Positions 1 through 11,384 of a stretch of DNA of 64,000 bases are shown one piece after another (the stretch's first letter is position 1; every line of letters starts with the position of its first letter). The DNA is taken from assembly GCF_028009165.1 (NCBI RefSeq), contig NC_079241.1, forward strand, positions 6,882,001 to 6,946,000, given 5' to 3'. The notes below the pieces were generated by a model. It searched no databases. It was not told where the DNA came from and saw only the letters and a program-made list of their open reading frames with translations. Source of the DNA: Akanthomyces muscarius (taxonomy: Eukaryota; Ascomycota; Sordariomycetes; Hypocreales; Cordycipitaceae). The position numbers were made by a program, and so were the translations under genes.

Positions 1-908
1 CGCTGTAGAGAGCAGTGGTTTCGTCCCACTTGCGGCCCTTGGCGCCGTTGGGCAGGTTGCAACCGTATTCGGCCATGAAGACGGGAACGCTGAAGTCTTG
101 GAAGAATTTGACCTGCTGGTCGTAGCCAGACTCCTGCATGGAGCTCTTGCCGCACCAGGAGTAGATGTTGTAGCCCCAGAAGTCAATGGATTCCTCAGAC
201 TTGCCGCAGTTGAAGTAGTCGGCAATTTCGGCGCGAATGTCCTTGTCGTCGTTGGCAGCATAACCGACACCGATCCAGCGCTTGTTGTTGTCCTTGATGT
301 ACTTCTTGGTGTCGCGAACGGCGGCCTTGACGTAGGCGGAAGCGCCGGTGTTGTTGGCAGAGTTGCTGACTTCGTTGCCGGCGAAGAAACCAACAACGTT
401 GGAGTACTTGCTCATCTCGTCAACGACAGCCTTGTAGCGCTCATACAGCTCAGTGTTCCACTGGGGGTCGTCGCGGTTGATGGAGGTGGCGGGCTCGGAG
501 AGATCGGAGACGACATAGATGCCGGCATCTTGGAGGAGACCCATGCAGTAGGTATGGTCCTCCTTGGGGTCAATGGCGTAGGTTCGGATGATGTTGATGT
601 TGAGATCCTGGAGGTAGGGGACATCGCGCTTGCAGGCGTCCTTGTCGGCGAGGGGGTCCATGTACTTTGCAGTAGGGTCAGACTTGGCGCCAGCAGCGCC
701 AATGTCGCGCTGGTAGGCAATACCCTTCATGAAGAACTGGGTGCCGTTGGGGTAGAAGAACTTGGAGCCCTAAAGAAGACAGAATATTTAGCATTGTGTT
801 GGGATATGTGCGCGGTTGGTAGCGTTGACTAACCTTGGCGATGATGGAGGGCAGGTCGGCAGCAGAGGCCGCGCCGGCGAGGGCGAGGAGGGAAACAGCG
901 GACTTCAT
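1..908 (-). CDS. GH72 beta-1,3-glucanosyltransferase (Gel/Gas family), 3' end beyond window
   Basis: This is a cell-wall transglycosidase that cuts beta-1,3-glucan and transfers the new end to another chain; the family is normally GPI-anchored at the plasma membrane. Exon 1 is 908-834 and exon 2 runs from 769 off the left edge; the 64-nt intron has a GTTAGT donor and a TTTAG acceptor, phase 0. The 281 visible residues start with a signal peptide (about residues 1-16, ending AASA). Both family glutamates are visible: GNEVS (Glu158, acid/base) and FMAEYGC (Glu259, nucleophile). The C-terminal Cys-rich (X8/CBM43) or Ser-rich part and the GPI signal, if present, lie outside the window, so the GEL paralogue cannot be named. 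The start is the only Met in front of the signal peptide. Confidence 0.95.
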
Positions 909-3900
909 CTTTTCGAGATTCGCAGTAGGTATATTGGATATCGGTCAACGAGATTCGGGTTCGGAAAAAGAAATTGGTAGGAAATTTGTAACGCGGTGTG
1001 TGTGTAAATGAGTGTAAGAAACGGCTGAATTTGAATGAGGAAGCCAACCCCCAAATAGAGTAAATAAATAAAAAAGCGAGAGAGAGACGGAAAGACAATA
1101 ATGAAGAAGGAGGGAAAGAAGGGAAAAGAGGTCAGAAACGAAGCTATACAAATATCAGCAAACGGAGAGCGAGGGACGGGACGGGGCAGCTGGGCAGAGG
1201 CTGGGCAGGCGGCCAGGGTACGCTCAAGTCTGCAACACCAAGGCTGGCCCAGACTCGAGCCCAGACGGTAGCGCCGCAGGACGGTGGAGTTGGCCTTGTT
1301 GGACGACAGGCGTGCGGGCCTGGCGCTGCCGCATGTTCCTGGCACTAGCCGGATGTGTGGGAGCACCGCGGGGCTAATCAGGTGGGATTGTGGCATTCTA
1401 TTAATTGTTATTATTAGCCAGACAGCGCCAAAGACGACGTCGAGCAGGGGAAGAGGCAGAGCCGGACAGGGTTGGGTACAGCGGGCTAAGGAGCGTCCCG
1501 CAGAGGTTGAATTGCGCCAAGGAGCCCTGAAAGGGCGCTATAAACAACAGCATCGCAGCGCGCACCTCGCTGTAAAGCCCACTGTAACTTGTTAGCGCTG
1601 CCCAGGGAATGTCCAACGCTCTGCAGCACCCACCATCTTTTTGAGGCAAACGGCAAACTTTCCACAACACAAGCCTTCATCCTTTGACAGGGCCCCCTGT
1701 CTAGCCTCAGATGGCAACGATATTAGACTGCAACCAAAAAAGCCCGTCTGCAATTTCACAGCCTGCGCTGAAGCCTGAAGCTACAAGTCATCACCGTCTG
1801 CCCCTGCCGCCGTCCAACACGTGCGAGCCGTTTTCCCGAGCAAAGCCATCACTTTACAGTACTCATCAGCACCAGAGTGCCAAGGGAGGCTTTGCTCGTG
1901 AACTAATCTTGGCCAGAAAAGGTCGGCGGGCTTTGTGGCCACCGAGCCTAATTTTTCATTGTCCGTATTGACCCACAGACGCAAGGTACAGGAATCCGTC
2001 GCCCAGATATTGCAATTCGCTGGCTAGTTTTGAAAAAGGGGTGTTACACACGACTGGGCGGCTTTTCTGTCCTCCTTCTCCACCGAGATCTTGGGCCACT
2101 CACTGTATTAACTGTTTTGGCGGACGGGATGGGACAGTGAAAGAGCATTGCCAAACTTGCCTCGACGGTATCACATATGTATCCCCTGCCCCTCTGCAAG
2201 ACGGTGCAGACATCTCGCGTTTCTCAACCTGCATTGACGCGGACTGTTGTCGGCCATGCCCGCGGGTCACAGCCCACTGCCGTCGTGTGCGACTCAGGTT
2301 TCTACACCTCGGAAACTGAGGGAAAAACTTATGGCCTCATATTGGCCGACGGTCCATGGCGCAGCAACCCTCCATCCGTCACGGGCGGGGACACGCTGGC
2401 TGGCCCTTCCATCCATCTCATTCCGACCACCATTTTTTGGCGCATCTTGGCAGCCATTCCTCAAGCCCATTGTGGCGTGCCCAGAGTTGGCAGATTACGC
2501 GGCAGGGAGTGCTATTGATCACCACTGTTCACTGGCAAACTCAACTTCTTGACGGCATCCGTTGGCTGCTCTCGTTGTTCTTGTTCTGCTCATAGGGACT
2601 GTTGTGGATTTACAGCTTGGCATTTGCTTGCCCACTCCTTTCGGCAAACTCAAAACACATGGAATCGGGGGGCAGTGCAAGAGGAAACAAGTCACATCCG
2701 CAGTCATGGCCGATTTCGACATCGCAACTGGCTCGCAGCATTCTGAAATCGAATATGCGAGCTGGTGGCTGCCCCGATATTCCGTTCGCCGCAATCGCCC
2801 TGTAGCCCACGTCGCCCTATTTTTTTGGTCGGCGCTTTTAAGCATAACGGCGCCACCACAATGCCGATCCAAACTGATGCCGGGCGCCGGAGCACACACT
2901 AAGTTATGGCATACACTGTGGTACGGTGTGGACTGGCAAATAGCCAGTTTAACTCTCCCTTTCATTACCGCCTTGTTCATAGGTAACGCTGCGATGCTTG
3001 TTTGATGCAGTAGTCAGCTTCGTCTAACGACCTGCCTGTTGCATGATTCGTGGCGTCGGCTCGCGCCATGTAGCATCTCGAGCACCGAAAGCGATCCTGC
3101 CACAAAACACCTACACGCGCCGCGTCCCGAATCGTAACGCTTGATTTGTAGCAAAGTTATGTCCAGTACTCAGTTCAAATTGCAGACAACGAATGGCAAT
3201 GGTTACTCTCACAGAAAGCGAGATTGCTAGGGCAGCATTTTACGCTCAGTTGCCGAGCCTAGAAAATAGATACTCAGTTGCGGCTCTGTAGAGAGGCAGA
3301 TTTGTTCCGTAAATTGCAAAGCGGTGAAAAGGCATACTTGGTCCGGCCAAAGGAAGCTAAAACTGACAATTTCGCCTCCTATGTCGAGTCCTCGGCACTT
3401 CCTCCCGGCCAGCACTCTGCCCAGAGTCTAGAAATACGAGCCTCTGGGCATTCAGGCGAGCGACGCGCAAACAGCAAAACAACAGGATTTCCAGTTTTAG
3501 CCAGCTCGACAAGAAAGTCGCCATGGTTTTCGAAAGCGACAGATAGTATCTGAGTACCACGTTCTTGTCTCGTAAATGAATGCTTGCCAAGGCGAGGTTT
3601 TGCATCTCTGCCACCGCTGCTCGATGGCGTCTTGGCCGGGGCGGTGCATGCTCCTGGGCAGCTGGGTTGCTGGGCAAAATTCGTCTTGGCTGCTCTTCTT
3701 AGATTCCGATCAGCATCACAAACACTATTAAGCCAAGATGGAGGAGATTGTCCAATGTTTCTGTCATCTACGCGGGGAAAAGCAACGGCTCGGCGGCGCG
3801 GGCCATCGACGCATGTTAGTGACGGAACAAAATTGCCACTCTAGGCAGAGGTATGTTGCTATAATTAGGCCTTCTGTTTTTTTTCGGTCATCTTCTTACT

Positions 3901-5599
3901 TTTCTTATTTTCAAGTCACTTTTTGTTCTCTTCCCTTTTAGGGTTTTTATCTTTGTTTGCAGTGATCAACTACTGCGCGCTTTGTCTGGCGTCTCCCTTC
4001 GGCGGTACTGTTGTGTTGCACCGCGGCGAATCAAAAGATGCAATCTCCAGCAAAGATTCAAACACTCACTGATCACTGTTCTTTAGTAGCTCTGACAGTT
4101 TACAACAGTTCCATTGCTAGTGTACAAGCCAAAGTAGATAAACGTGGTATGAATCCCCAACGCCAATGCCATTAATAACGACAGCCGCGAATACTGGCCC
4201 TTCCAATGCACGCCGATAAGGAGGAGTGAAGACTGATGCGAATGTTGCCCGAAATCTCACCCAAACGCCATATCCCGTCTCGTCATGGATTGTGTACAGC
4301 CCAACAATGTCTGTTGGACCATTTATTTGTTCGCCTCGGTCGGCCGAAATCAATAGCCACAAGCTTTATAGTATAGCGAGCCGATTCCCACCAGCACGTT
4401 GTCCCAGAGATCGTGTGTGCGTCGCCAAATGCCAATCTCTGTATGCCACGGCTCCGAGGATTGGCGTTCAAACTCTGGCTCCGAATACGATCTGTAGTGC
4501 TCCATGTTTGCTGTCCTGGTCCACGTTAGTCAGAGCATGCCACATCAGTAAGCATTCGCATTTGTCCGCACTGTTTGGCTTGTAAGAAGTCGAGGTATTA
4601 ATGATGGTGTCTTTGATGAATTTGGCGCTCGAATACATTAAGTGTCCCGACTTCTTTGATTTGCAAGGTACACATCAGATTTGCCTCTTGATGAGGTGCA
4701 CATGACGAGGCGCATGCCGCCCGCGATGCGCCCGGCCGGCCCCACTGGTCCGTCAGCTGCTCCCGCATCAATGAAACGGTCAGGCACGTCGGCACTACAG
4801 AGGGCAATTCGTGACTGTTTTTTTGAATCATTTCTCTGTGATTCATGACTAGAAGAATCATGAGAGGTAACTCTTCGCTCCTAACAGCGTTGATGGCAAT
4901 GTGACGTCATGTACTCTTTGCATCATCCGGAGCTGGAGCACCGCCCGGAGCAGAGTGACCTGGAGTGGTTGCATTTATCCAATTTTATATGAGGGCCTGC
5001 ATCGTTATTCTAAGTTCTGTATCTGATTGCTGTCACGCGAGTATTGTGCCGTGTTGCACAGCAGCCGGCGAGGAGTTGCTTGCATGATCTGCCTCGAACT
5101 AGTTCAGGGTCCAGGCACACGAGCATCCGGCTGTGTAAAGGTTTTTGTATCCGTAGCTTGACGCGAAATGTTTGATGGCATGCGTGGTGGCTTGTAGTTA
5201 GTCGATAGTGCCCAGTTGCTAGTTGACAGCAATGCAGCCACAACCATGGAACTCGTCGTCGTCGATCAGCGGCTAGATCCAATAAAGCAGGCCTACTATA
5301 CTTGCAGCGCTCTGTCCAGCGACGCCATATGTCCATGATGTAATCATTACAGCATTTTGGTTCAGGTTGAAGTGGTGGAAAATAGTTGGGACAATTACTG
5401 GACAGGTCGAGGGCAGCTCCAGAATATGTCTGCTTAGGCCCGGACACCATGATGTCATTTTGAGATTCGAGATTTGTTGTGAACTTGGCTTGAAATAGGT
5501 ATTTAAAGGTCTTCGTCACTTGCATAAAGGGCTTTTGGGTGGCTTAAGCACTGCATCTATTTTAATTTATTACCCGTCACTTCAATCTCAGTTCTCATC
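909..5599. other. Long intergenic region, no gene recognised
   Basis: This 4.7-kb stretch separates the GH72 gene from the small hydrophilic-protein gene. The part next to the GH72 start (about 1000-1140) is purine-rich on the plus strand, so it is pyrimidine-rich in the sense direction of that gene, as is usual for fungal leaders. Open frames inside are short, lack domain-like sequence and are not joined by convincing introns. No tRNA or repeat was recognised. Confidence 0.6.
5500..5507 (+). promoter_or_regulatory. TATA-like element
   Basis: The sequence TATTTAAA lies 93 bp upstream of the ATG at 5600 and is the best TATA-like match in that upstream region. The assignment is positional only. 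Confidence 0.35.
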
Positions 5600-6138
5600 A
5601 TGTCCCACAACACCCACGGTACAAAGGTAGGGCAGATCTACAGTCATGCCTGTACGTGACGTATACTTACAATTGACAGGTCGACCTTGGTAACAAGGCA
5701 CCAGAGCTGAACGAGCGCGCCGGCATCGTCGCCGACGACTCCCTCGCTGGCGAATCCTACCGCAACGACGGCGAATTTTCCAAAAATGCCGGCGCAAAGC
5801 CCGAGCACTTTGGCAACGACAAGAACATCCACAGCGGCCCCAAGGCGGCGCAAGACGGCAATGGCGGCGCGGCGCCGTCGTACCTTGTCGACACACAGCT
5901 GCGCGACCAGGGTGGCCCTCATGGCAAGAACATCCGCGAGGAGAACCTCGATCTGCTGGACAACCGCGACGGTCTGAAGCGCGCGCTGCGATCAGAGCCT
6001 GGTTCGGAAGACGATCCCAGTCGTTTGGCGGAGCAGCAGATGCAGGGACGCAACGCCATTCCCGGCGCGGCACCACCAGTGCGGGACACGGAGGGTGGTA
6101 ACAGCTTTGAAGAACTTGACCGCAAACTGTCTGCCTGA
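5600..6138 (+). CDS. Small hydrophilic protein of unknown function
   Basis: A 161-residue protein from two exons, 5600-5626 and 5680-6138. The 53-nt intron has a GTAGGG donor and ends TTGACAG; removing it keeps the frame. The first exon encodes only nine residues. The product is rich in Gly, Asn, Asp, Glu and Lys, has no membrane segment or signal peptide, and no catalytic motif is visible. Segments such as NKAPELNERAG, GNDKNIHSGPK and GGNSFEELDRKLSA suggest a largely disordered chain ending in a short charged helix. That composition resembles stress-associated hydrophilins, but this is inference; no family was recognised. The 459-nt open second exon with biased third positions, unlike the flanking DNA, supports a real gene. 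Confidence 0.7.
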
Positions 6139-7926
6139 TTCTTGAATAATTTAATGATGCGAATAGCATATGATAATACAAAAAGTTAAGACTACTAGTA
6201 CAATAATCTACAGTTGTGACGGTGGCATGCTTGCAAGATTCAAATGAGGTGTACCTCAAATTCAATAGAATGTGCCAGGCGTTGATGATCCTTATACATC
6301 TAGAAGCTAAAGTATAATGCATGGAGGTTAATTATTCATTCTGCTGCCTAACACCTAACAAAGCTTGCGCGCCCAAATGGCTGCTGATGGCGTGTGCTTC
6401 GGATGCTATGGGGCAAGGGCTAGGCACCCGTATTCTGCAAAGGCGGGTGGCGTTCTGGGCGACGAATATCAAGTGCGTGTTGGCCTCGCAATGCAAAAGT
6501 GAAGCTCGCATAGAAAAGCCATATTCATCAATATCTGCAAATATACCGACTCTCGGCCGTTGTCATTTACAGATGTCCATGTCAGACGCGACATCTACAC
6601 CACGATCAAACAAGAGAAGCTGCACTCTCCCATTCTGCGTGATGATGCATGCATGTCTAGCCTGGTACCGGCGCCGCAAAACTCGACCCGAGAAGGAGAG
6701 CAAAAGACCGTGCAGCGATTCGACGCTGGTACCGAACAGCGAGGTTGATGATTTCAGTATGAAAATGGGCTCTATACCGATGGACAGCCCGGTCATTATC
6801 AAAAATCAGCCCAAACCACCACGACCAGCTGTCCCGGCAAGTCATATTGCCGAGCCGCAAAGATTTTGCAAACACAGCTCGGAGTTTGACAGAAGAAACT
6901 GGGGAGAATTGCAGCCGCAGGTCGTCCCCTCGGACATGGTACTGCAGCGGGTGAAGCTGTCATCGATGGACAGCTCACCTCTACGAGCCAGTCTAGAGGT
7001 GGCAGCTCACGGCTGAAGACGCACACGACACAGCGCAGCATGTCCTAATTTTTTTTTACACAATTTATTCAGAGCAAGATACCCACCCCTTCTACTTCTA
7101 CTTATCATTCCGGATATGGATTCACAGCGCTTGGAATTGGGCAGACGTCGAGTGGTTTTCCACAAAGAGATCTAGGGTACGGAGCTGCCCCGAATCTGGT
7201 CTGCTCCATTGGGCAAGGACGGGCATAAGCGCCATGACGTCAAACTGGGCCGATGCGAAGAAGATTTTTGAGGCTTTGGCAAAGACAAGGGCATATGATA
7301 GGAAAGGCAGGAAAAGGCCAAAAAAGGCGAAAAAGGCAAAAAAAGAAAACGAAATTGTTAGACAGATAGAAAGATTATTCTCAGGACCAACCCGACGCCC
7401 ATGTGTACAACAAGGTCGTCTGTCTTTCGCTATCGTAGGTCGAGTCTGCAAAGTGTACCCGGTACAAGCTACGCACGGCCAAACGGTGCGCCAGCCGGGT
7501 GCTTGCAAGTAGCTTCTACCTGTGTAAAGCTTGCTGCCTGACTGGCTCGGACGTACCGTCATTTTGAAGCGCAGCAGCTTATCAACAGCCAAAAAACCAA
7601 AATTTTGAGGGGCGCCCCACCGAAAAAGAAAAATCACCCCGCCTATGAATCAAACAAAATTTCAGCAGCCACGAAATTTATGCTACGACTTTCTCCTCCT
7701 CCAGCATCCACCATCATCACCCGGGGACCCGTCAATCTTTGCTGAAATCCAGGTGTCCTTTTTCATACGGGCGTGACAGAACAAAACGAGGCTCGAATAT
7801 TTCATTATTCCTCGAGTCCGAGCTGCAAAGTTGTAAAAAACCTTGCCACCACCACCCCGCCAAAAACCCCGCCATATCATCCCCTCCCCTCCCTCATCAC
7901 AACCACAACCACAACAAATCGCCAAA
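6139..7926. other. Intergenic region between the hydrophilic protein and ARB1
   Basis: About 1.8 kb. A 231-codon plus-strand frame (6321-7016) and a Lys-rich frame (7234-7512) occur here, but neither shows domain sequence or coding-like third positions, so they are not called. The last 150 bases are C- and A-rich, like the leader of a highly expressed fungal gene. Confidence 0.6.
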
Positions 7927-9832
7927 ATGCCTTCCGCTTCCAAGGAGAAGAGACTCGCGAAGAAGGCCGCCGAGGGCAAGCTCAAGGGCAAGTCCGGCAC
8001 CAGCACACCCAAGGGCAAGCCGGAGCTCGATGCCAACGGCAACCCCATCCAGGGCGAGGGCCCCGCCACCACCGACATGGACGAGGTTAAGCGTCTGACG
8101 GAGCAGATGGACAAGCACGGAATCTCGGACCGTGTCACCACCGGTAACCTGGCCTCGACCGCCACCAGCAAGGACGTCAAGATCACATCCACCAGCCTGG
8201 TCTTCCACGGCCGCGTCCTCATCACCGACTCGACTCTCGAACTTTCCTATGGTCGCCGTTACGGTCTTCTCGGCGAGAACGGCTGCGGTAAATCCACCCT
8301 CCTCCGTTCGATCGCCGCACGCGAGTTCCCCATCCCCAACCATCTTGATATCTACCTGCTCAACGAGGGTGCTCCCCCCTCCGACTTTGGTGCCCTTGAG
8401 TGGGTCGTCAAGGAGGCTGAGGCTGAGATGGACCGTCTTGACAGGATGGCCGAGAAGCTGCTTGAGGACGAGGGCCCTGAGAGCCCTGTCCTGATCGATC
8501 TCTACGATGTAAGATTTTTCCGACACCCGCGCCTATTTACGTTTCAATGCTAACGCCCTACAGCACATGGACCGCATGGACCCTTCCACCTTTTCTACCC
8601 GTGCCTCCCTCATTCTCACCGGTCTTGGCTTCAACAAGAAGACCATCCACAAGAAGACCAAGGATATGTCCGGTGGCTGGAGAATGCGTGTCGCCCTGGC
8701 CAAGGCCCTGTTCGTCAAGCCCTCCGTCCTGCTTCTCGACGACCCAACTGCGCATTTGGATCTCGAGGCCTGTGTGTGGCTGGAAGAGTACCTCAAGAAG
8801 TGGGATCGCACCCTCATCCTGGTCTCCCACTCCATGGATTTCCTCAACGGTGTCTGCAACAACATGATTGACATGCGCGGAACCAAGCTGATGTACTACG
8901 GCGGTAACTACGACTCGTACTCCAAGACCCGTGCCGAACACGAGACGAACCAGATGAAGGCCTACCACAAGCAGCAGGAAGAGATTGTTCACATCAAGAA
9001 GTTCATTGCCAGTGCTGGTACCTACGCCAACTTGGTGCGTCAGGCCAAGTCCCGCCAGAAGATTCTCGACAAGATGGAGGCCGATGGTTTCATCCAGCCC
9101 GTCGCCGCCGACCGTGTCTTTACCTTCCGCTTCGCCGACGTCGACAAGCTGCCCCCTCCCGTTCTGTCCTTTGACGACGTCACATTCTCGTACTCTGGCA
9201 ACCCCGAGGACGACCTGTACCGCAACCTTGACCTCGGTTTCGACATGGACTCGCGTACTGCCCTGGTCGGCCCCAACGGTGTTGGCAAGTCGACTCTGCT
9301 GCGCCTCATGACTGGCAAGCTCTCCCCCACTGGCGGTTCCGTCACCCGCCACACTCACTTGAAGCTGGGCCTGTACTCGCAGCACAGCGCTGAGCAGCTC
9401 GACCTGACCAAATCTTCGCTGGACTTTGTCCGCGACAAGTACAGCGAGAAGTCTCAAGATTACCAGTTTTGGCGCCAGCAGCTTGGCCGCTACGGTCTGA
9501 CTGGTGAGTCGCAGACTGCTCTCATGGGTACTCTGTCAGAGGGCCAGCGCAGCCGTGTCGTGTTTGCCCTGCTCGCCATCGAGTCTCCCAACATGCTCCT
9601 GCTGGACGAACCTACCAACGGTCTCGATATCCCCACCATTGACAGTCTGGCGGATGCCATCAACGCCTATAGCGGAGGTGTCGTTGTCGTCTCTCACGAC
9701 TTCCGACTTCTCGACAAGATTGCCAAGCAGATTCTGGTATGTGAGAACCAGACCATTCAGAGCTGGTCGGGCAGCATTGGCGACTACAAGAACTACCTCC
9801 GCAAGAAGATGATTTCCGCTGGTGCCGTCTAA
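7927..9832 (+). CDS. ARB1: ABCF ATPase ARB1, ribosome biogenesis
   Basis: A soluble twin-ATPase ABC protein without membrane segments. The yeast orthologue shuttles between nucleus and cytoplasm and is needed for 40S and 60S subunit maturation. Exons 7927-8508 and 8564-9832 (55-nt intron, GTAAGA donor, CTACAG acceptor, phase 0) give 616 residues, close to yeast Arb1. A Lys-rich N-terminus (about 1-50) precedes two ATP-binding cassettes: Walker A GENGCGKS at 116-123, signature MSGGW at 229-233, Walker B LLLDDPT at 250-256; then Walker A GPNGVGKS at 430-437, signature LSEGQ at 518-522 and LLLDEPT at 539-545. The linker (about 310-375) has the long charged helix typical of the family. Cassette 1 has Asp where the catalytic Glu usually sits (DDPT), which may be a family trait. 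Strong codon bias fits high expression. A 299-codon antisense frame is a shadow. Confidence 0.93.
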
Positions 9833-10431
9833 GGCAGAGGAAGAAAAGTTTGCAATTTCTTCGATTGTTTGATTTTCTTGCTACTGGATACACAAACGAG
9901 ACCATAAAGGGTTATGACATGCATGATTGGGCTGGGTCGCATATAGAATCAAGGGAATGAACTTTTACCCCACGACATAAATTGGTAGAAGACTGGGAAA
10001 CAGACGAGGATGAGATGATGGGGTGAACCAAAGCGGCCTGCCTAACGAGGACTAGAGACCTTTTTTATGATGTAAAAGGCTGGGGCACGACCGCTTATAC
10101 CCTCAAGAGGCGGGAATGAGCCTGCATGCATGACACGGGCCTTTTATTTGTTGGTTCATGGGATAGACTATTAGTTCCAAATATTTTTCTTTGTTTCACT
10201 TCCGACCGAATTATGACCAAGTGAAACGTAGATGTAAATGAAAGCGAAGCGCTGATGCTTTGGGGCGCTGGACGGTGTGAGTCAGACGTGGTGGTCAAGC
10301 TAATTGATGTAGCTCGCCGGCTAGTGGAGCATGGCTCGTGGTATTGACGACGTTTTGCTTGAAGCTGGAATATAAACCCAGCCAAGTCACTGCACAGTCT
10401 TTGCGGAAGCACGTATCTGCAAGTCCATAAT
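9833..10431. other. Intergenic region, ARB1 3' UTR and GNAT promoter
   Basis: About 600 bases with no gene. It should hold the ARB1 terminator and the upstream region of the acetyltransferase. No clear element was recognised. Confidence 0.6.
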
Positions 10432-11384
10432 ATGTCTTTTCGTTCTCACGTACATCTTCACGCGGAAACGGCAGACGCGCCGAGCGTCATGCCGCCGGCC
10501 AACATCACCATCCGCCCCGGCACGGCCGCCGACGCCGACGCCATCAGCCAGGTGCACTACGAGGCGCTGGACCAGTTCCACGAGTTTTACGGGGCGTTTT
10601 TCAAGAAGCACCCGCGGGAGATGCTGCCCCTGATGACGGCGCAGGCGTTTGCCAAAAAGGAGCCGGCGTGGGTGTTTTACGTGGCCGAGGAGGGGGACGA
10701 CGTGGTGGGGTTTGTGCGGTACTGCTTCGAAGAGGCCAAGGACAGTGACGAGAAGAAGGAGAAGAAGGAAGAGGAGAAGGTTGATGGGAAAGAGGAGGGG
10801 GAGAAGAAGAAGAAGAAGGAGGAGGAATCGCCGTATGCCTGCAAAGAAGAGCTGAAAGAGTTGTGGAAGGCGTTTAACGATGCGCAGACCAAGGCGGAAG
10901 AGACGGTGGAAAATGCGGCCAAGGGGCAGCGACACATGTGTAAGCCCGATTCCTACCTCCTCCTACCATTTGTTGCGATCAGAGGATGGATCGTTATTCG
11001 ACCGAACAAGCAACCAGAAGGGAAAAAAAGAAAGGACAGATTGCTAACAGCGTTGCACAACGACAAACAGGGATCCAGCATCTCATGATTCGGCCCTCGC
11101 ACCAGCGTCGGGGCATCGGCCACGCGCTCCTCTCGACGGCGCTGCAGCATGCCGACGAGCAGACGCTGCCGGCGGTGATTGTGTCGTCGGCCGAGTCGGT
11201 CGCGCTGTACAGGAAGTTCGGATTCGTCTCGCAGGGCAGCTTCCAGATCGACAACGGGCACTGGGCGCGCGAGGTGGCGCGGGTGCAGCCGGGGCAGGCC
11301 AGCGAGATGCTCGTGGAGCGGTACGACGGCGTGTTTGAGGTGGAGGATGTGATGGTGAGGGCGGCGTTGGGTAGAGAGTATTAG
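10432..11384 (+). CDS. GNAT-family N-acetyltransferase with Glu/Lys-rich insert
   Basis: An acetyl-CoA-dependent N-acyltransferase; the substrate cannot be told. Exons 10432-10939 and 11071-11384 give 273 residues. The 131-nt intron has a GTAAGC donor, a GCTAAC branch site and a CAG acceptor; it splits the Trp codon of a WIQHLMIRP strand. The N-terminal part (IRPGTAADADAISQVH) is the usual first strand and helix; the acetyl-CoA loop Q-R-R-G-I-G is at 181-186, followed by ALYRKFGFV. Residues about 101-132 are an almost uninterrupted run of Lys and Glu inserted between the early strands and the cofactor-binding half. The first Met is used here, but Met20 (10489) lies directly before the conserved fold and could be the true start. 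Confidence 0.82.

Noticed and set aside
98..832. Long plus-strand open frame opposite the GH72 gene
   Set aside because: It is the antisense shadow of a highly codon-biased gene and reads as Val/Gly/Leu-rich nonsense without motifs.
5010..5525. 171-codon minus-strand frame
   Set aside because: Rich in Cys, His, Arg and Trp without pattern; chance frame upstream of the hydrophilic-protein gene.
6321..7016. 231-codon plus-strand frame
   Set aside because: Random-looking composition, no domain, no support from splice sites or codon bias.
8558..9457. 299-codon minus-strand frame inside ARB1
   Set aside because: Antisense shadow; the plus-strand frame carries the full second half of ARB1 with its Walker and signature motifs.
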